Assembly: GCA_040954595.2 (NCBI GenBank)
Contig: CM082584.2
Span: forward strand, 9,672,001-9,736,000
Reading direction: 5' to 3'
DNA: 64,000 nucleotides
Source: Balanoglossus misakiensis
Lineage: Eukaryota > Hemichordata
Made by a program: the position numbers and the translations under genes. The notes beneath the pieces are model-generated. The model saw only the letters and a program-made list of their open reading frames with translations. It had not been told where the DNA came from and ran no database searches. Of this stretch, positions 34,869 through 48,268 are shown piece by piece (positions within the stretch are counted from its first letter, which is position 1; each line of letters opens with the position of its first letter).

Positions 34869-36300
34869 ATGGGCCGACGTAAAGCAACAACAACAACAAC
34901 AGCATCGTCGCCGTCGTCTGCTGCTGAGGACCAAGCCAAAAACTACACATTCTTTTGGAAGATCCAGTCACCTTTCAGTCAGTGGTATCCAGCCAAATTT
35001 GTTGCGGATGGCGTAGAGTATTCCTGTGCCGAACAGTACATGATGCATCAAAAAGCAGGTATAAACCCGTGCGTGAAGTATACTTTGGGAAAAGTTTACA
35101 CTGTACTGATTGCTGTGAACCGTTATCTGAGGACTCCCTAGCCTGGGAACTCTGTGAACCTTTAGCTGAGGACCCCCTAGCCTGGGAACTCTGTGAACCT
35201 TAATCTGAGGACTCCCTAGCCTAGGAACTCTGTGAACCTTTAGCTAAGGACCCCCTAGCCTCATAGCGAAACTTGACTTGGCCCACTGTTGAGCTGAGAT
35301 CCAACAGACTCAGAGCTTGGCTAGGAGCTGCTGATTCATTTTCAACATCTAGTTCCAAGAACTATATTAACAATGCCATTCGGGTCACATCAGCAGGTCA
35401 CACCCGGATATGTTGTAAAGCTTTTTTTCTTTCACTACAGAGGGACACATTTTTCTCCACTAATTGTCAATATTAATGCACAATTGTTAAGAAATCAAAT
35501 TATCCGGATACCTGGATCCATGATGAAATGAATTTAATTTTGATTAATTTTATTTGTCCATATCCAGTGTTGTTCCATGATGAAGAAATGGCCAAGAAGA
35601 TCCTGAAAACTGACAAACCCAAGGCAATGAAGGCGTTCGGACGGAAAGTCAAGAACTTCGATGTTGGCCTATGGAATGCTCGGTGTAGGGATATTGTGAA
35701 GAAAGGAAACATGGCCAAGGTATCAACTGAGCTTATCTCTAGTATAATCAGTGAACTCTACATCCAGTATGCCCGTTGTTAGATTCATTTTCTGAGATGC
35801 ATGCAGTGAGGATATGTGTTGTTTCAGTTTTCATGGAATTCAGCGTTTTAGTTAAAACAAAGCCAATTGTAAGTAACTGCTCCAGAATGATCAAAATGTG
35901 CTTTTTGTCCTCACAGTTTGCTCAGAATTCAGAGCTGAAGGCCAAGCTGTTTGCGACCAAGCCCACGGTCATGGTCGAGGCCAGTCCCAGGGACCGCGTG
36001 TGGGGTATAGGACTGAGCGCCAGCAATCCCAAGGCGTGGAGGGAAGAAACCTGGCGGGGAAAGAACTGGCTGGGTTACGCGCTGACCGAGGTGAGAGACG
36101 AACTTATGGCTGGAGGTAGAGCGACGACCAGTGGAGTTGGCGAAGCACTGTCAGAGAAACGAAGTGCGCCGAAACAGGATGAGATTGAAACCGCACAGAA
36201 ACAGGACGGACCTGAAAACGTGGAGACTGCTAAAGTTGCTGAAACAGTAGAAAACAAAACTGATGCCACACAAGTGGATGAAGAAACTTCACCATCATAG
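34869..36300 (+). CDS. NADAR-domain protein (YbiA-like), tandem paralogue
   Basis: Three exons: 34869-35058, 35568-35719 and 35917-36300, giving 241 residues. NADAR motifs are FFWKIQSPFSQW (28-39), CAEQYMMHQKA (53-63), AFGRKVKNF, AKFAQNSELKAKLFAT, EASPRDRVWGIGL (135-147) and WRGKNWLGYALTEVRDEL. The middle exon is 152 nt, as in the upstream copy, and both introns fall at the same codons and phases. This proves tandem duplication. The tail after residue 177 is only about 64 residues and far less acidic than its neighbour's. The N-terminus has a Thr/Ser run encoded by CAA/ACA-type repeats. An in-frame ATG at 34803 would add 22 mostly hydrophobic residues; I prefer 34869. Intron 1 carries a minisatellite. 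Confidence 0.92.
35122..35263. repeat. 39-bp minisatellite with alternating subunit types
   Basis: Three full 39-bp units (35122-35160, 35161-35199, 35200-35238) and a partial fourth (35239-35263). Units 1 and 3 share atctgaggactccc, whereas 2 and 4 share agct(g/a)aggaccccc, so the higher-order period is 78 bp. It lies wholly in intron 1 of the second NADAR gene. Confidence 0.9.
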
Positions 36301-37475
36301 AGAAGAGCTGAGCTTCCACTGATAAAGCTGGATGAGCTGAATGAATCAGACTACGAACTACAATACACATGCCAGACAGCATACCAGCATGAATACTCTC
36401 TAAACATTTTGTTGATGCTTTTCTCAGTACATAACTGGAGGCTGAGTTAAATTTTGATCATAGATTACAATTTATAGTTACATGTATTCAGATTTAAAAA
36501 TAAATATATTTAAATAAATACTGCATTTTGACTATTAACAAATGTTTGCACGATTTTTTGGCTGAAACAGACTTACCAATTTGCCAGTCATCTCCACCGC
36601 CATTAGAAGATATAATGCATCCCACCACTGAGGGCGATACACACGGTTGGTATAACTACAAGTCAAAACACATAGAGCTACCCACCATCACCACAGCCCA
36701 ACAGGAATTTCAAATTGTTTATAAAATTTTTATTATATTTCAATAGTTGTGTCATAAATACGTGATAATGTCGACAGTGAAACACCATTTCTGTCCTTTG
36801 TAGACATCCATAGAATAAATATTCTGAATACCACATACCATGGTACTTCATGCACTTCACCTGGCATGGCATGCCCCACTGGGAAGTTCAGCCGTAAAGA
36901 AATATTGATGATATTCAGGATAGAATTTCATATGTGCATACACAACAAGTAAATCTGTTGTAACAAGACAAATTGCATGATTTATGATCTAATTGTCTCA
37001 TTTGCACTATGATCTCCGCAGGCACTTCAGATGTAAAAGGTTTGAAAAACTGTACATGGCAATATGAAATGCTTTGGCTTCATAAATACATTATTTGACA
37101 TTACTTAAACATAATGCAGCAAGGATTTCTTCACTGGACTTAATATTCCAATAGAACACTGACCCTGTACTTTTAACTTTGTCTATCAAAACTAGAATTT
37201 CAGCTTAACTATATTAGAAGAAAATAAATACATGCAGCGCGTACAATTAAATACCTTTAAGACGTACATATAAAATATGAAAGTTTATAAAAATAAAAAT
37301 TAAGACTAACAAGATAGAAAACTATGTATAATAAAAGTTTAGATGATTAATTTTTTTTCAAATATTGGACCAAATTATAGGAAGAAAAATGTTGTGAAAA
37401 TAATAAAGGAATAGCTATAACAGTTTATGTACAGAAAATTATTTTTCGGCAAATATTTTTTCAGTCACATTTTTG
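36301..37475. other. Convergent 3' UTRs of NADAR-2 and the FREM1-like gene
   Basis: Very AT-rich and non-coding. A + strand AATAAA at 36499-36504 suits the NADAR gene. A minus-strand AATAAA at 36729-36734 could end the FREM1-like transcript. Confidence 0.5.
36499..36504 (+). terminator. Candidate poly(A) signal of the second NADAR gene
   Basis: AATAAA lies about 200 nt after the stop codon at 36300, and a second AATAAA follows shortly after. Confidence 0.5.
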
Positions 37476-40400
37476 CTAAGGGGGTGGAATAACACACACG
37501 AAAGGGGCAACTGGATCGTCGCATAGCTTGTCTTGCCATTTTAACTTTTGACCCAGCAGTGCACAGTTCTTGTTGGTATCAGGGCCGTGTTTCGGACTTC
37601 CCTTCTTCCAGTGTGTGAAGGTCAAGGGCATGCCGTCCACCCACTCCCATTGGTCCTCCATGTACTTGTCGTTCAGACCTGACGAATGAGAATGTGAAGG
37701 TCAGTGCGATTTTTCAGTTGAATTTCACAGAATCTGAAATATTGTCTGCAAGATGGTTCCTGCAGAAGCCGACAGCCTTGATGGGAGTTTCTGATTTCTT
37801 TCCACATCACAGAACATTCTACAAGACTCTGTTTTCTTTTCTGTATAAAAAGCTGAATCATAAGGGAAGCACAAAATGAAAATAAACAGCGCGGGAGTAT
37901 ATGTCATGAAGGTCGCAGCCATGATTGATGAGAAGTGACTAATGAATTCCCCGCTATTAAAACTGATAGCAGCTGTTTGCCATCAATCAGAGCCACAGTG
38001 ACGGGGCAACTTGACTCCGGGATGGCACTGGGTGTGTGTATAAACACACACAGGGTTCAGTGGAACAGTGACCTGGAGATCGCATCATACTAAAACATTA
38101 GGTTTGTCCTCGTCCCACCAACTCTCCTCACAAATTCTGCACACATACCTATCCAGACTGGCCTTCCACCAGCAAACACCCACAGCCAATCCTGGTCTTC
38201 TTTGCTGCTAACGCTTGCAAGATTGGCGTTGTATCTGTGGACATAAAAATACAATCAGCATCTCTCTGGCTTTAGGACTAGTACTGCCACATGTCTAAGG
38301 TCGAATAAAGTCTTGCAACCAGTCTATATCCAAAGGTTTGGTCATATTATGTATTTTTGTCATTTTCTTTCTTGTTTCAGGCTATAATTCAGGCTGAATT
38401 TAAACTACTAACTCAAACAATGTCCCTAACACATAGATTACTCACTGTTCTTTACACATTCGCTGTGCTGCGTTCCACGTTTTCTCACCCTTACCAACTT
38501 TGTAACATAGCTGATTATGATGAGTCCAACCTGTACAGATACAAAGAAAAAATAAATCATGTGTTTGTAAGAGAAATATTACTTTTAATTATACAATCTG
38601 TTTTCATTCCTGACACAAAATTGTGACGGTTGAGTTTGTTTCTATTAATGGTCTCCGTATGTAAGAATAATATCGACAAAATGGGCTGCAGATTGGCACA
38701 GTGGCAGTTAAGAATCCATTCCATGCAAATACATTTACAATCTCTCATCCACTCTGCATTTTTGCATTCACCTTTCATGCAAGGATTTGCCTTCTCCCTG
38801 TTGCTGTCCGACTCCGTCCATTCTTTCCAGCTGTTGCCGTCACAACGATAGAGTTTTCCGGACGAACTGTCAACATGCAGCAGTCCCTCTGCTGATTGGT
38901 CACACCGCGATGGCAGTGATCGCTGTCAATCAAAGGTCAATTTTTAATTAAGCAAAAAGAAAATTAAGAGTCAGATTATGTGAATGGATATCATACGCTC
39001 TATTCAACAAAGCTCTATGTACTAGTATACTGCAGGTTTTCTTTTAAAATAACACACACGGTAGTCTAAAATGCTTCCTGTAATAGTAACACTGGCCGCT
39101 TTACCTGTGTGTTATCAACTTCAACTGGGGGACTGGGGGAAGACTCGCTCTCGCCTACTACGAGACCAGTTGATGCAAAAACGCTGCCCTCAATAAAATC
39201 TGGCGGTCGGTCTTTTGTCTTCACCGGTATAATGCTATGTTGCTGCTCAAACATGAAGAAACAAAGAAATACGACAAAATGTTACAATTCGTTTTAAACT
39301 ATTATAATTTACTTTTTCTTATAAAACAAGCTATTGGACAGGGAAAAATGTTAGGCATCACCAAAGCCAACTTACCCGCCACACGGTTGTGGACTCATTT
39401 TTCCAGATGACCTGGGAGGAGACCTGAGCTCTGTTGTCAACTACCGATTCAAAGATGTATCCAGAATCACTACCGTCACTATTAGCAACCAACTCACTCT
39501 CAACGTTGCCATGGATCATGTTAGGGTACCTGTCTTCATCACAAACACCTGGAAAAAAAATGTTTGCAATAGTCAGCCAGCTAGGAATGCAATTGTCTGG
39601 GAGTTACTATTGTTTTACCTTATGCACACGTGACAGTAAAATTGTATACTAGTTAAAAAGTCCAGGCTATTCAAGTTTTAATACCCATTTATATTCAGTT
39701 GCTCTGCACTCACCATTTTTTGCATCCACAATGACCACAGCTGCTTTGACGTTCTCGCCCAGCAAAGCGTTGATCGGTGATTTTAAGGACACCCTGAATT
39801 TCTCCTCGTCCTCCTCCAACCCGTCATCTACGATCGTCACACTCCAGGTTACCATGGATACACCCGGATCAAACTGGATCTGTTCAGTTCTGCTGGGAAC
39901 GAAGTCCTCCGTCTTCTTCGCTGTGAGTTCCTTGATCTTCATAGTCACAAACGACGACTGCGCCAAGTATCCAGCACGCAGGACGCTCAAACTCAGTGTG
40001 CCGATATTTTCACACACGGTGTATTCTGGTCTTCTGAACTGAACAGTGGTCCAATGGAAGTCAAACCTACATGAAAGGATGCAAAATTAGTGTTTTTATG
40101 ATCATTACAACTTGTCCCTAGCTGCTATATATACCTGGGTACAGTTCCCACTGGACTGTCAATGTGTCATGATATACAGTAGTCAAGACTTAGGAGGTTT
40201 GAATGGACAATTCTGTGCAGTACCAAGTCTGTCATTAAAGACTCACCTTTGACCTCGGAGGATATTGCCATGCGAGTCGTGAACCTCGAACAGGAAACTA
40301 TCATTGGTCTGCTTAGCTTCCTCACTGAGAACAAATGCCACGTTTCTTTCGTTGATGTCTTGCTGAGTGAAAGTCTGGTGTATCATTTCCCGAGTTGGTA

Positions 40401-43400
40401 CATCCTCCAGGTAACCATGGATTGGTTGCCTGGTAACGACATAAACAAGCCCCTCGTCCAATGTGTCTCTGTCTTCTGCCTTTAAATTTCTGTTTGTTAA
40501 GATGTTGGCGTGGTGACCGTTATAGTCGTCCAAAGTTGTTGTGGGGACATTGTTGACTATGTACGGAGCTTCTGTATCCATGGTGTTGATGTTGATCTGC
40601 ATTGTGACTGGCTCGTAACGAACCAGTCCGTCCACGAGAAATCCGGCGTTGGTGCTGTCGGTCGCGGTGAACGAGAATCTGTCGACCGACGACCGTCCGC
40701 CGTCTTGTTTGTACATGATCTGGTAATTGTCCACATCCTCCTGTGTGAACTTCTGGTGGACCGGTTCTCCCAGCTTCACGATGTGTCCGTACACGGGTGG
40801 CGAGGTGATGATGTAGGTCAGAGATCGGACATCGCTGTCAGGGTCGACGAGTTTGAGATCGTCTTCCGTCAGAAGCCTGGCAGCGCCCTCGTTGAGCTCG
40901 ATCGCCTCCACCATACTCAGTGTCGGCAGAGCGTCGTCGACGGAATGAACTTTGATGGCCAGCGTGCCGCGCACGGACGTCAGACCGTTGGTCACCACGA
41001 AACCCACGCTGTCCCCGTCAACTCCGTTCTTTTTGGTGTGCTTGTAGATAACCCTGTGCCCGGCCAAGTCTAGTTGCGTGAAACTGGTGATGGGCATTTC
41101 TGGATGAGCAATGTCCTCCACCTGTCCTTCAGAAGGTGCCTCCACTACGGTGAAGACGAGCTCGTCCAACTGGTTGGTGTTGTCGAATGCGGACAGAACA
41201 TCGGGCGTGATAACCACAAAATCCCCTTCTCTGACTTCAACCCCTTCGTTGATAATCTCAATGTCGTCTTTTCTCGTTTGGAGAATCTCGATATCAAAAC
41301 TCTCAGGTGCAGTGGTATGCTTGCCATCTGAGAGAACAAAACGAATCTTGTCGTTGCCCTTTGACCCCAGCTGGCTGGTGTGGATGTAGCGCACTAAATT
41401 TAAGTTGACGTCCTGCTGGGTGAAGTTCATGAACTCCTCCAGGACTTCCCATTTGGGCAACTGGCCAGGGTGCGTCCTTTTCACTTGAAGAAGCCCACGC
41501 TTCGGCAAGCTTTGTAGGATGAAAAACACTTTTTCGTCTCGAGTGTCGGCATCGGTTGCCATGAGCAACATGTTTGAAATGATCCTGCTCTCCTGCATAT
41601 TGATAGTCATTCCCACATTTTTCACCAGGATTGGCGGTTCGTCGTTCATGGGAACAACAGTGACGGAGACAGTCTTCCGTACCGTGTGCCGGCCGTCTGT
41701 CAGGCGCAACGAGAACTCGTCAGATGTGCTTTCCGATCCATCGTGATGATACACTAATTCCATGGAATTTCTGAACGCGTCCAGCGTGAAGTCGTGGAGC
41801 AGTGCCGCGGGGTTGTCGGTGCTTCTCCGGTGCCGGCCCCTCATGTCCATGATCTCGCCGTGCCTGGGTGGCCGACTGATGGAGAAGATCAGAGTCTCCT
41901 TCGGGATGTCCATATCGACCGCGTTGAGCATCGTCTCATCGAGTCTGTACACAGCACCCTCGTTGAGCATGATGTCAGCACTGATCAGATTTGGCACTTC
42001 GTCGTTTACAGGGGAGATGATCACGGACACGGTGACCTGCGGCGAGGTGTTCTTGCCGTCGGTCGCGTAGACGACGAACTGGTCCGAAGTCGGTTCCACC
42101 CCCTCGTGTATGGACTGCACGTAGTTCACGCTCCCGTCGAGAACGTCTTGGAACTGAAACGACAAGACGGCTTTTCCGGCGTTGCTTTTCTCGTGACCGG
42201 GCGACGGTCGCACGTTCTCCAGGAATCCCCAGCGGGGCTGCTGCACGAGGATGATGCCGATATTTCCCGGAGAGGTGTCAGCGTCGTCGACGCGCAAAAC
42301 GCCCGTTGTCACCGTCGCCTGGCCGGCCTCCGCCACCACGAAAATATCTCCCAGTATCAGGACAGGTGGGCGGTTGTCCACCGGCAGAATTGTCACGTTG
42401 ACGTCATGCAGCGGTAAACTGCCGATGCGGGGGATGCGCTGATCAGAGACTACGAACGAAATGCCGTCGTGAATGGCACCGGCGCCAATCTCCCCGCTGA
42501 CATGCGTGTATGTTATCCGACCATCTACGACATCCTGTTGTGTGAACTCCGTCACCACCACCGAACTCCTCTGCACCATTCCCTTGGTGGGAGGGTTGAC
42601 AATGATGAACCTCAGCGCCATGTCATCGGTGTCCTTGTCCACGGCTGCCAGAACGGCTGGTGACAGAGTTATACTTCCTCCCTCTGGAACAGAGACCCGT
42701 GTGTCTAAGCCATCCCTCAGGCGTGGAGGTTCATCATCCACAGGCAGGACATTGATGAGTATTTCTTTAACGGTAGACTGGATGCCATCAGTGACACTCA
42801 ACACAAAAGTATCTCGATCAATATCTGACCCATCATGATTGTACCTGAAACAATAAATATGTGGTTATTGAACTCAATTGGCAGTTTTGTAAAGAGTGCA
42901 ACAAATATTCCAAATGGGAATGGCATTATACTATAGCACTGACATACTCAACTGGATGTGTTCAAGGGAATTACTGCATACCTACCTGACACGGTAGCTA
43001 TTGACATCATCCATGGTGAAAGTATCACCAGCTTTCATGAGGGTGTTGACTTTTTCAATGGTGCCGTGTCTTGGCAGGGTCTGAAGAATCAGAGTGAGAT
43101 CCTCGATATCCGTGTCCTGATCAGTTGTGGCCAGCACGGACGAACCCAAGACCAACGACTGCCCCTCTTTGACGACCATCCGCACGGTGTACACGATGGG
43201 CGCTCGGTTGTTCACAGGGAGTATCGTCACGTTGAGCACCTGCCCGAGGACGGTGTTTCCGAACGGGTCGCTGACTGAGAAGATGAACTGCACCTGTCGG
43301 GCTTTCCGGCCGATGTCGCCGAACGGCGGCATGTAGGCCACCTTCCGGTGGTTCACTTGGTGCTGGGTGAAGCTCCGGATGGGGAGGATGCGCGGGTCCT

Positions 43401-46400
43401 TCTCCGGAGCCGTGAGGTTCTCCGCGGAGAATATCCGCCCCGCGTCGGTCAGACTGTGAGTGTCCACGAAGTACGGCGGGGTGGTCACCGTGTAGACCAG
43501 CTTGGTGTCGTCCGACTCCACGTCCGTGTATTCCAAGTGTCTCTTCTCGATGTACACGATGTCGGTTTCTAAGACCCGGAGGGACCGCATCCGCCCCCTC
43601 ACCGGACGCGGCTGGAGATCGTCCACCGGACGGATGGTGATGATGACCGACTCCTCTCCCGACTGGTTTGGAGGCACGTGGCCGTCGGTCAGCACGAAGT
43701 CGAACGAATCCACAAACTGCTCGTGGCCAAGATGGCGGTAGTAAATCAGTCCGTCAAACAAATCTTTCTGGGTGAATTTTTCCACCGGGTGCCCGTACGG
43801 CTGCCAGGGATATTTTCTGACGATCTCCCCGGCAGTCGGTGATTTGATGATGTTGTACGTGATGTAGTCATCACTGGAGTCCGTGTCGGATGCCTGCAGT
43901 GTATTTTTCCTGAGTTGTACAATGTCCCCTTCGTTCAGCTCAAAGCCAACATTCCTGATCAGAAACGGTGGGCTGTCATCCTTCGGAAGAACGCTTATTG
44001 GGAAAGTCAGTCTGGAGCTGTGAAATCCATCCGTCACCCGCAGCTCTATGCTGTCTTTTGTCGAGTCGCTGTCGTCATGGTAATACGTAATTGCCCCGTT
44101 CTTCAAATCATTCGGGGTGAACATGATGGCCGGTCTGTTGTTGACTTTCATCGTACCGTGGTTCAAGCCACCGACGATGATGAGCCTGACGTTCTGTAAG
44201 TTGTCGTTGTCGACGACTTGCAAGTGCTCCAGTGTGATCGGCCGTGACTGACCTTCCAGCAGGGTCAGACCGGTGTTCAGGGAAATCCTCGGTGCTTTGG
44301 TCGATGCCGGTCTGACCGCCAACATCAACATGATGGGTTCGCTGATTTCAAAGTAGCTGTCGTACACCGTCAGTTCTACGTTGAACACTCTGCGTTCGGG
44401 ATAACTCGTATTCGGCGGCTTGTAGGCGATGTTGAAGTCGTTGATGTCGTTCTGGGTGAAGGAGCCGACCGCCTGGGAGAGGTCGTCCAGATGGACAATC
44501 TCCCCCTGGCCGCTCTGCAGAGGCGTGGATACGTTGAAGACCAGCTTGGCGTCGTGCGTCTCTTCGTCCTGCGCCGACAGCACGAACGGCGTGATGGTCG
44601 TGAGAACGAACTGGTCGGCGTCCAGCAGCAACATACTTATGAACGACACCTGCGGTCTCTGATTCTTGAATCCGGGGAGAATGCGCACGGGGAGGTGGAT
44701 CCTCTCGACGTACTCCTTGTAACCGTCCAACGGGTCCACGACCTGGACGGTCAAGGCCACGTAGACCACGTCCGGCGAGGGCGGGATCAGATGCTCGTAT
44801 CGGATTCCCATGCTCAGGAACTCCTCACAGTTCACGTTCAGGAAGCGGATGACAGTTCTGTCGTCGCCGTCCCCCTGAACCAGCTGCCCGCTCTGCGGGA
44901 GCTGATCCAGCACTAACGAGAACCGCACGGAGCAGGACGCGTTGACCACCCGGTTGTACATGAACTCCACGACATTCCGGCCGATGGGCTCGGAAAATCC
45001 CTGAAACTCGTCCACAGTGATGGGAGCCACGGGATAGAAGACTTTGTACGGCGCGTCTTTTTCGATTGTAATCTTCAAATCGAATGTCTGCGAATACGTG
45101 TGGCTGTCGGTCAGCCTGTAGACTTTGAGTCTGACCACATCATAGTCCAGTAACGGAGATCCACTGTGTCTGTATTTCACAGTCTTTGGATAAAACTGAC
45201 AGTTGAAAACCTGGGTGGGAAAAGAGAATGAGAAAGATGTGTAAATAATGTAAATTTTTCAGCTATATTTTTCTTAACTCTATACATGTATGTAACTTCT
45301 TTTTTTCTTTCTCGGTATAACCCTCGGCCAAATAAGAAGTAATTAGTCCCAGCAGATGCAGTAACTCCTCTCTTTGGCCTGCACATACACACTGAAAAGA
45401 ATCTGTCTGCATGGATAACAATAACATTAACTCGGTCACTTGGGTAAACTTTGTGAAAAAGATTTGAATGAGCCGGACTAAAATCTTTCCCTCTAATGGA
45501 ATCCACTTGAGAGACTTCCTCGAGCAAATCATTCCTTTTCTTTCAGCGCAGACCCAGGGCTTTTGAATCCGTCTGTTGGCTCAAAGACAAGTGGCGCAAG
45601 TTCCCCTCTTTCCTTTCAGATTGCATAATTGCTTGTACAAAAGCCCAGAAGCTTTTTCGGAGGCTTAGCACGTCAGTGTAATATGCCGCAACATCACGCT
45701 AACAATGCCCGCCTCTGTATTGCGTGCTTTGAAATGTCAATGCACAAATCTGGAAGATACAACTGAATTGTTTGCCCTGTGGGTTTTGCACTGAGACCTT
45801 CACCTGTTTGACTGCTATAGGTACTGACTGTGTGGGGGTTGACTTGCGGCCAGCGTTATTTGATATCCACGGACCAAAACTAATTCTGGTGGGAAATACC
45901 CTACAGCGAAAAAGACTAGCATATATATTTATTACATCCTGCATGCCTTTCAGAGTTAGTTACTTTTCAAACATTTTAGCTCCATTGGTGTCACTGAACG
46001 CCAAAGCATGCTGACTTCAAATGGAGGATTTTTATTGCAGGTGCCAAGACTTTTAACCACTACAAAATGGGACAGGTATCAGTACTAGCTCAGACTGCCT
46101 GAAAATGAATCTGCCGGAAGTTCTCGCCAATCCTATACTGCAAACAGGTTTACAAAAATGTAATTTCTTTCAACACATTCGGCCGACGCCGCACTTCTTT
46201 TATCAGGAGAACCTAAGAGTATAAACTTTACTTTTATCATCAGAACCGATAATGAGGCCCGTCTAATGGATATCAGGGCATTTGCATTCCAATAGGGTCC
46301 ATGGGGAAGGCCAAACAATCCCATGGTGGCTGGTCTTACTAATGAATTAACTGGGCTTGTTTAAACATACTGCCACTCCCAACACACAGATGAGAGCGGC

Positions 46401-48268
46401 TGAGAAACAAAAGGATGAAAATTGACTACAGTGGTTTTGCTGTTCCTCCGCCAAGCGATTGGTAGTTTATCAACAAGCTTCATGATACATTAGTATATAC
46501 ACATTCAAAATCAAACCACCACCCTCACATAAACTAATGCATTTGGCCCGGACACAGCCTCTGCTCATTTGTACACTGTCATTAAAATTGATTTCTAATT
46601 AAATGCCTGTGAACTGGGGTCTAATTAACTGACATTAATTAAGGTCACCAGATTGCTTTTAAATAGGATATTATGGGGTTCACATTGGAGAGTTAATTGT
46701 TTGCACTGAGCACAGTAGGTACATGTGTAGGTTTTTAACTCGGGCAAAACATAACCAATGTGAACGCGATCACTACATGGGACCATGCAGAGCTGGGCTA
46801 ACTTCCCGCGATGGTTGCGGTAACATATCGGTATTTGTGTGGATCACAGTTAACTGAAACACAAAAATTGTGCATTATTATTGGTTTTAAGTATAATAAA
46901 TTGACTGAGTATAGCGGAGTGTTATGTCACATGGCTTTATTTTAGAAGACAATCTACTCCAAAAAACTTTGTATTTGCCACACAATGAAAGGGTTTCAAC
47001 GTTACATAAGTATAAAAGTTGAGTTCAACAAAGGGGCTGCACAATGTTGTTTTTGTGCACTGGTGGTAAATAATGCCAGATATTTTTAGAAATGGTTCAC
47101 CCTGGACATTTTTCCTGTTTTCATGGTAATTGAGACAAGTATCACGGTACACACAAGCCGCATATCACATCACATCCCCATAAAGCCGGAAAACAAAATC
47201 TGTCGAAAACAGAAATATTGTCCACACTGTAAGTGCTTTGTCAACAAGTACAAGAGAGTGATCTAAACCACATCTACGCAGTAAACACCCTGTACAATAC
47301 AAAACCAAGGAATTTTAAGTACCACCGGTGTTTTTGGCAAAAGCAGGGGTTTGAAATAATCTGACTCTGTATTAGAGAATGTGATAGACTGGTTTTAGCA
47401 CTTCCCCTGTACGACCACAGTTTTCACTCAGTCACAGACCCTACTCAAGTGCCCTATCCTTCGAACGAAGCCAAGCCAAGCTCAGCTACGAAAGTTCAGT
47501 AGTTGATGAACATCAACATTGGTTTCCCAACAACTGCAAGCATACATATACTAGACAGTACTGTCAATGCTGCCAGCTGTTCAAAATGTCCCCTCAACAA
47601 CCACTGGAATCCCATTACTAGTACCTCTAAGAATAAGAATTACATGCTCTCAACACCCAGATTTAATGTAATCCCGGCTGGTGCTAATTAGCCAATTACT
47701 AAGCCATTCCATTCAGTAATTTGCAAAAACACTTAATTAATTTCATGTTGAGACGGGCTGAGAGTCAGCTCAATTTTTTCCTATACAGCAACTACCAATT
47801 TTAACAAAGTCTCTCAGTCTCTGCCAACATTGCTGGTTATAGACTGAATTTGTGTCTGGCAGTGAGAGTTATAGAGTCTTTGTGTAGAAGTCTTCAACAG
47901 TGCATACATATTTTTGTTTTTACATGCTGCTATAAAAGCTGGTTACTGATTGGTTGGTGGTCTGCTGCTACAGCCGAAACGGCCAATCACAATAGCTGTT
48001 GTCTTACCTGAGGGGAAAGTGTACCAACTCTCTGCGTGATTGGCTCATTCACAATCACTTCCACTTTGCACTCTTCCTCCGGGCTTTGGATGTGGAAAGT
48101 CAGATCCGCCGGCTCCAGAAATGCTGTCCGACCAATCGGAACAGTCAGCCCATTGTTGACAGCTACAAGTTGGCCAATCACAGGGGGTGTTATATATGCG
48201 CAGGCAAGTCCGATCAACAGTGACTGCAGCAGTAGATACATTGTGATGAAAGAGTTTCTTCTGAGCAT
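37476..48268 (-). CDS. FREM1: FREM1-like extracellular matrix protein (12 CSPG repeats, Calx-beta, C-type lectin)
   Basis: Ten exons (minus): 48008-48268, 42986-45210, 40247-42844, 39714-40066, 39376-39548, 39105-39242, 38791-38922, 38446-38510, 38149-38234 and 37476-37678, giving 2077 residues (human FREM1 about 2180). A signal peptide (MLRRNSFITMYLLLQSLLIGLACA) is followed by about 170 residues and then twelve CSPG/NG2 repeats, each with an EG...L..D.D... and FTQ.D pattern, ending near residue 1690. A Calx-beta domain (residues about 1695-1812) and a Cys module (RCDQSAEGLLHVDSS...CDG..W) precede a C-terminal C-type lectin domain of about 115 residues: CYKVG...WNAAQRMC, WIGLNDKY, WEWVDGMP, CALLG and FVC. 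This order defines FREM1 rather than FRAS1, FREM2 or FREM3. FREM1 is a basement-membrane component acting with FRAS1/FREM2. Two giant exons carry the whole CSPG array. The donor after exon 7 appears to be GC rather than GT. Confidence 0.93.
45211..48007 (-). other. Intron 1 of the FREM1-like gene
   Basis: 2.8 kb of intron between the signal-peptide exon and the first CSPG exon. Both splice sites keep phase 0. No independent coding region or RNA gene is apparent inside. Confidence 0.6.

Noticed and set aside
34955-35203. Open frame encoding repeated SEDSLAWELCEP-type units
   Set aside because: It lies in intron 1 of the second NADAR gene, in a frame unrelated to the NADAR protein. The 39-bp period keeps it open by accident.
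35122-35263. CRISPR-like regularly spaced repeats
   Set aside because: The units are directly adjacent without spacers, in an animal intron; this is a minisatellite.
38557-38778. Cys-rich extension of a FREM1-like exon (GECKNAEWMRDCKC...)
   Set aside because: It runs into an intron and a stop. Ending the exon at 38791 restores frame with the lectin exons.
40510-42417. Long + strand open frames of about 190-210 codons
   Set aside because: They are antisense to the CSPG exons of the FREM1-like gene; the minus strand carries the conserved repeats.
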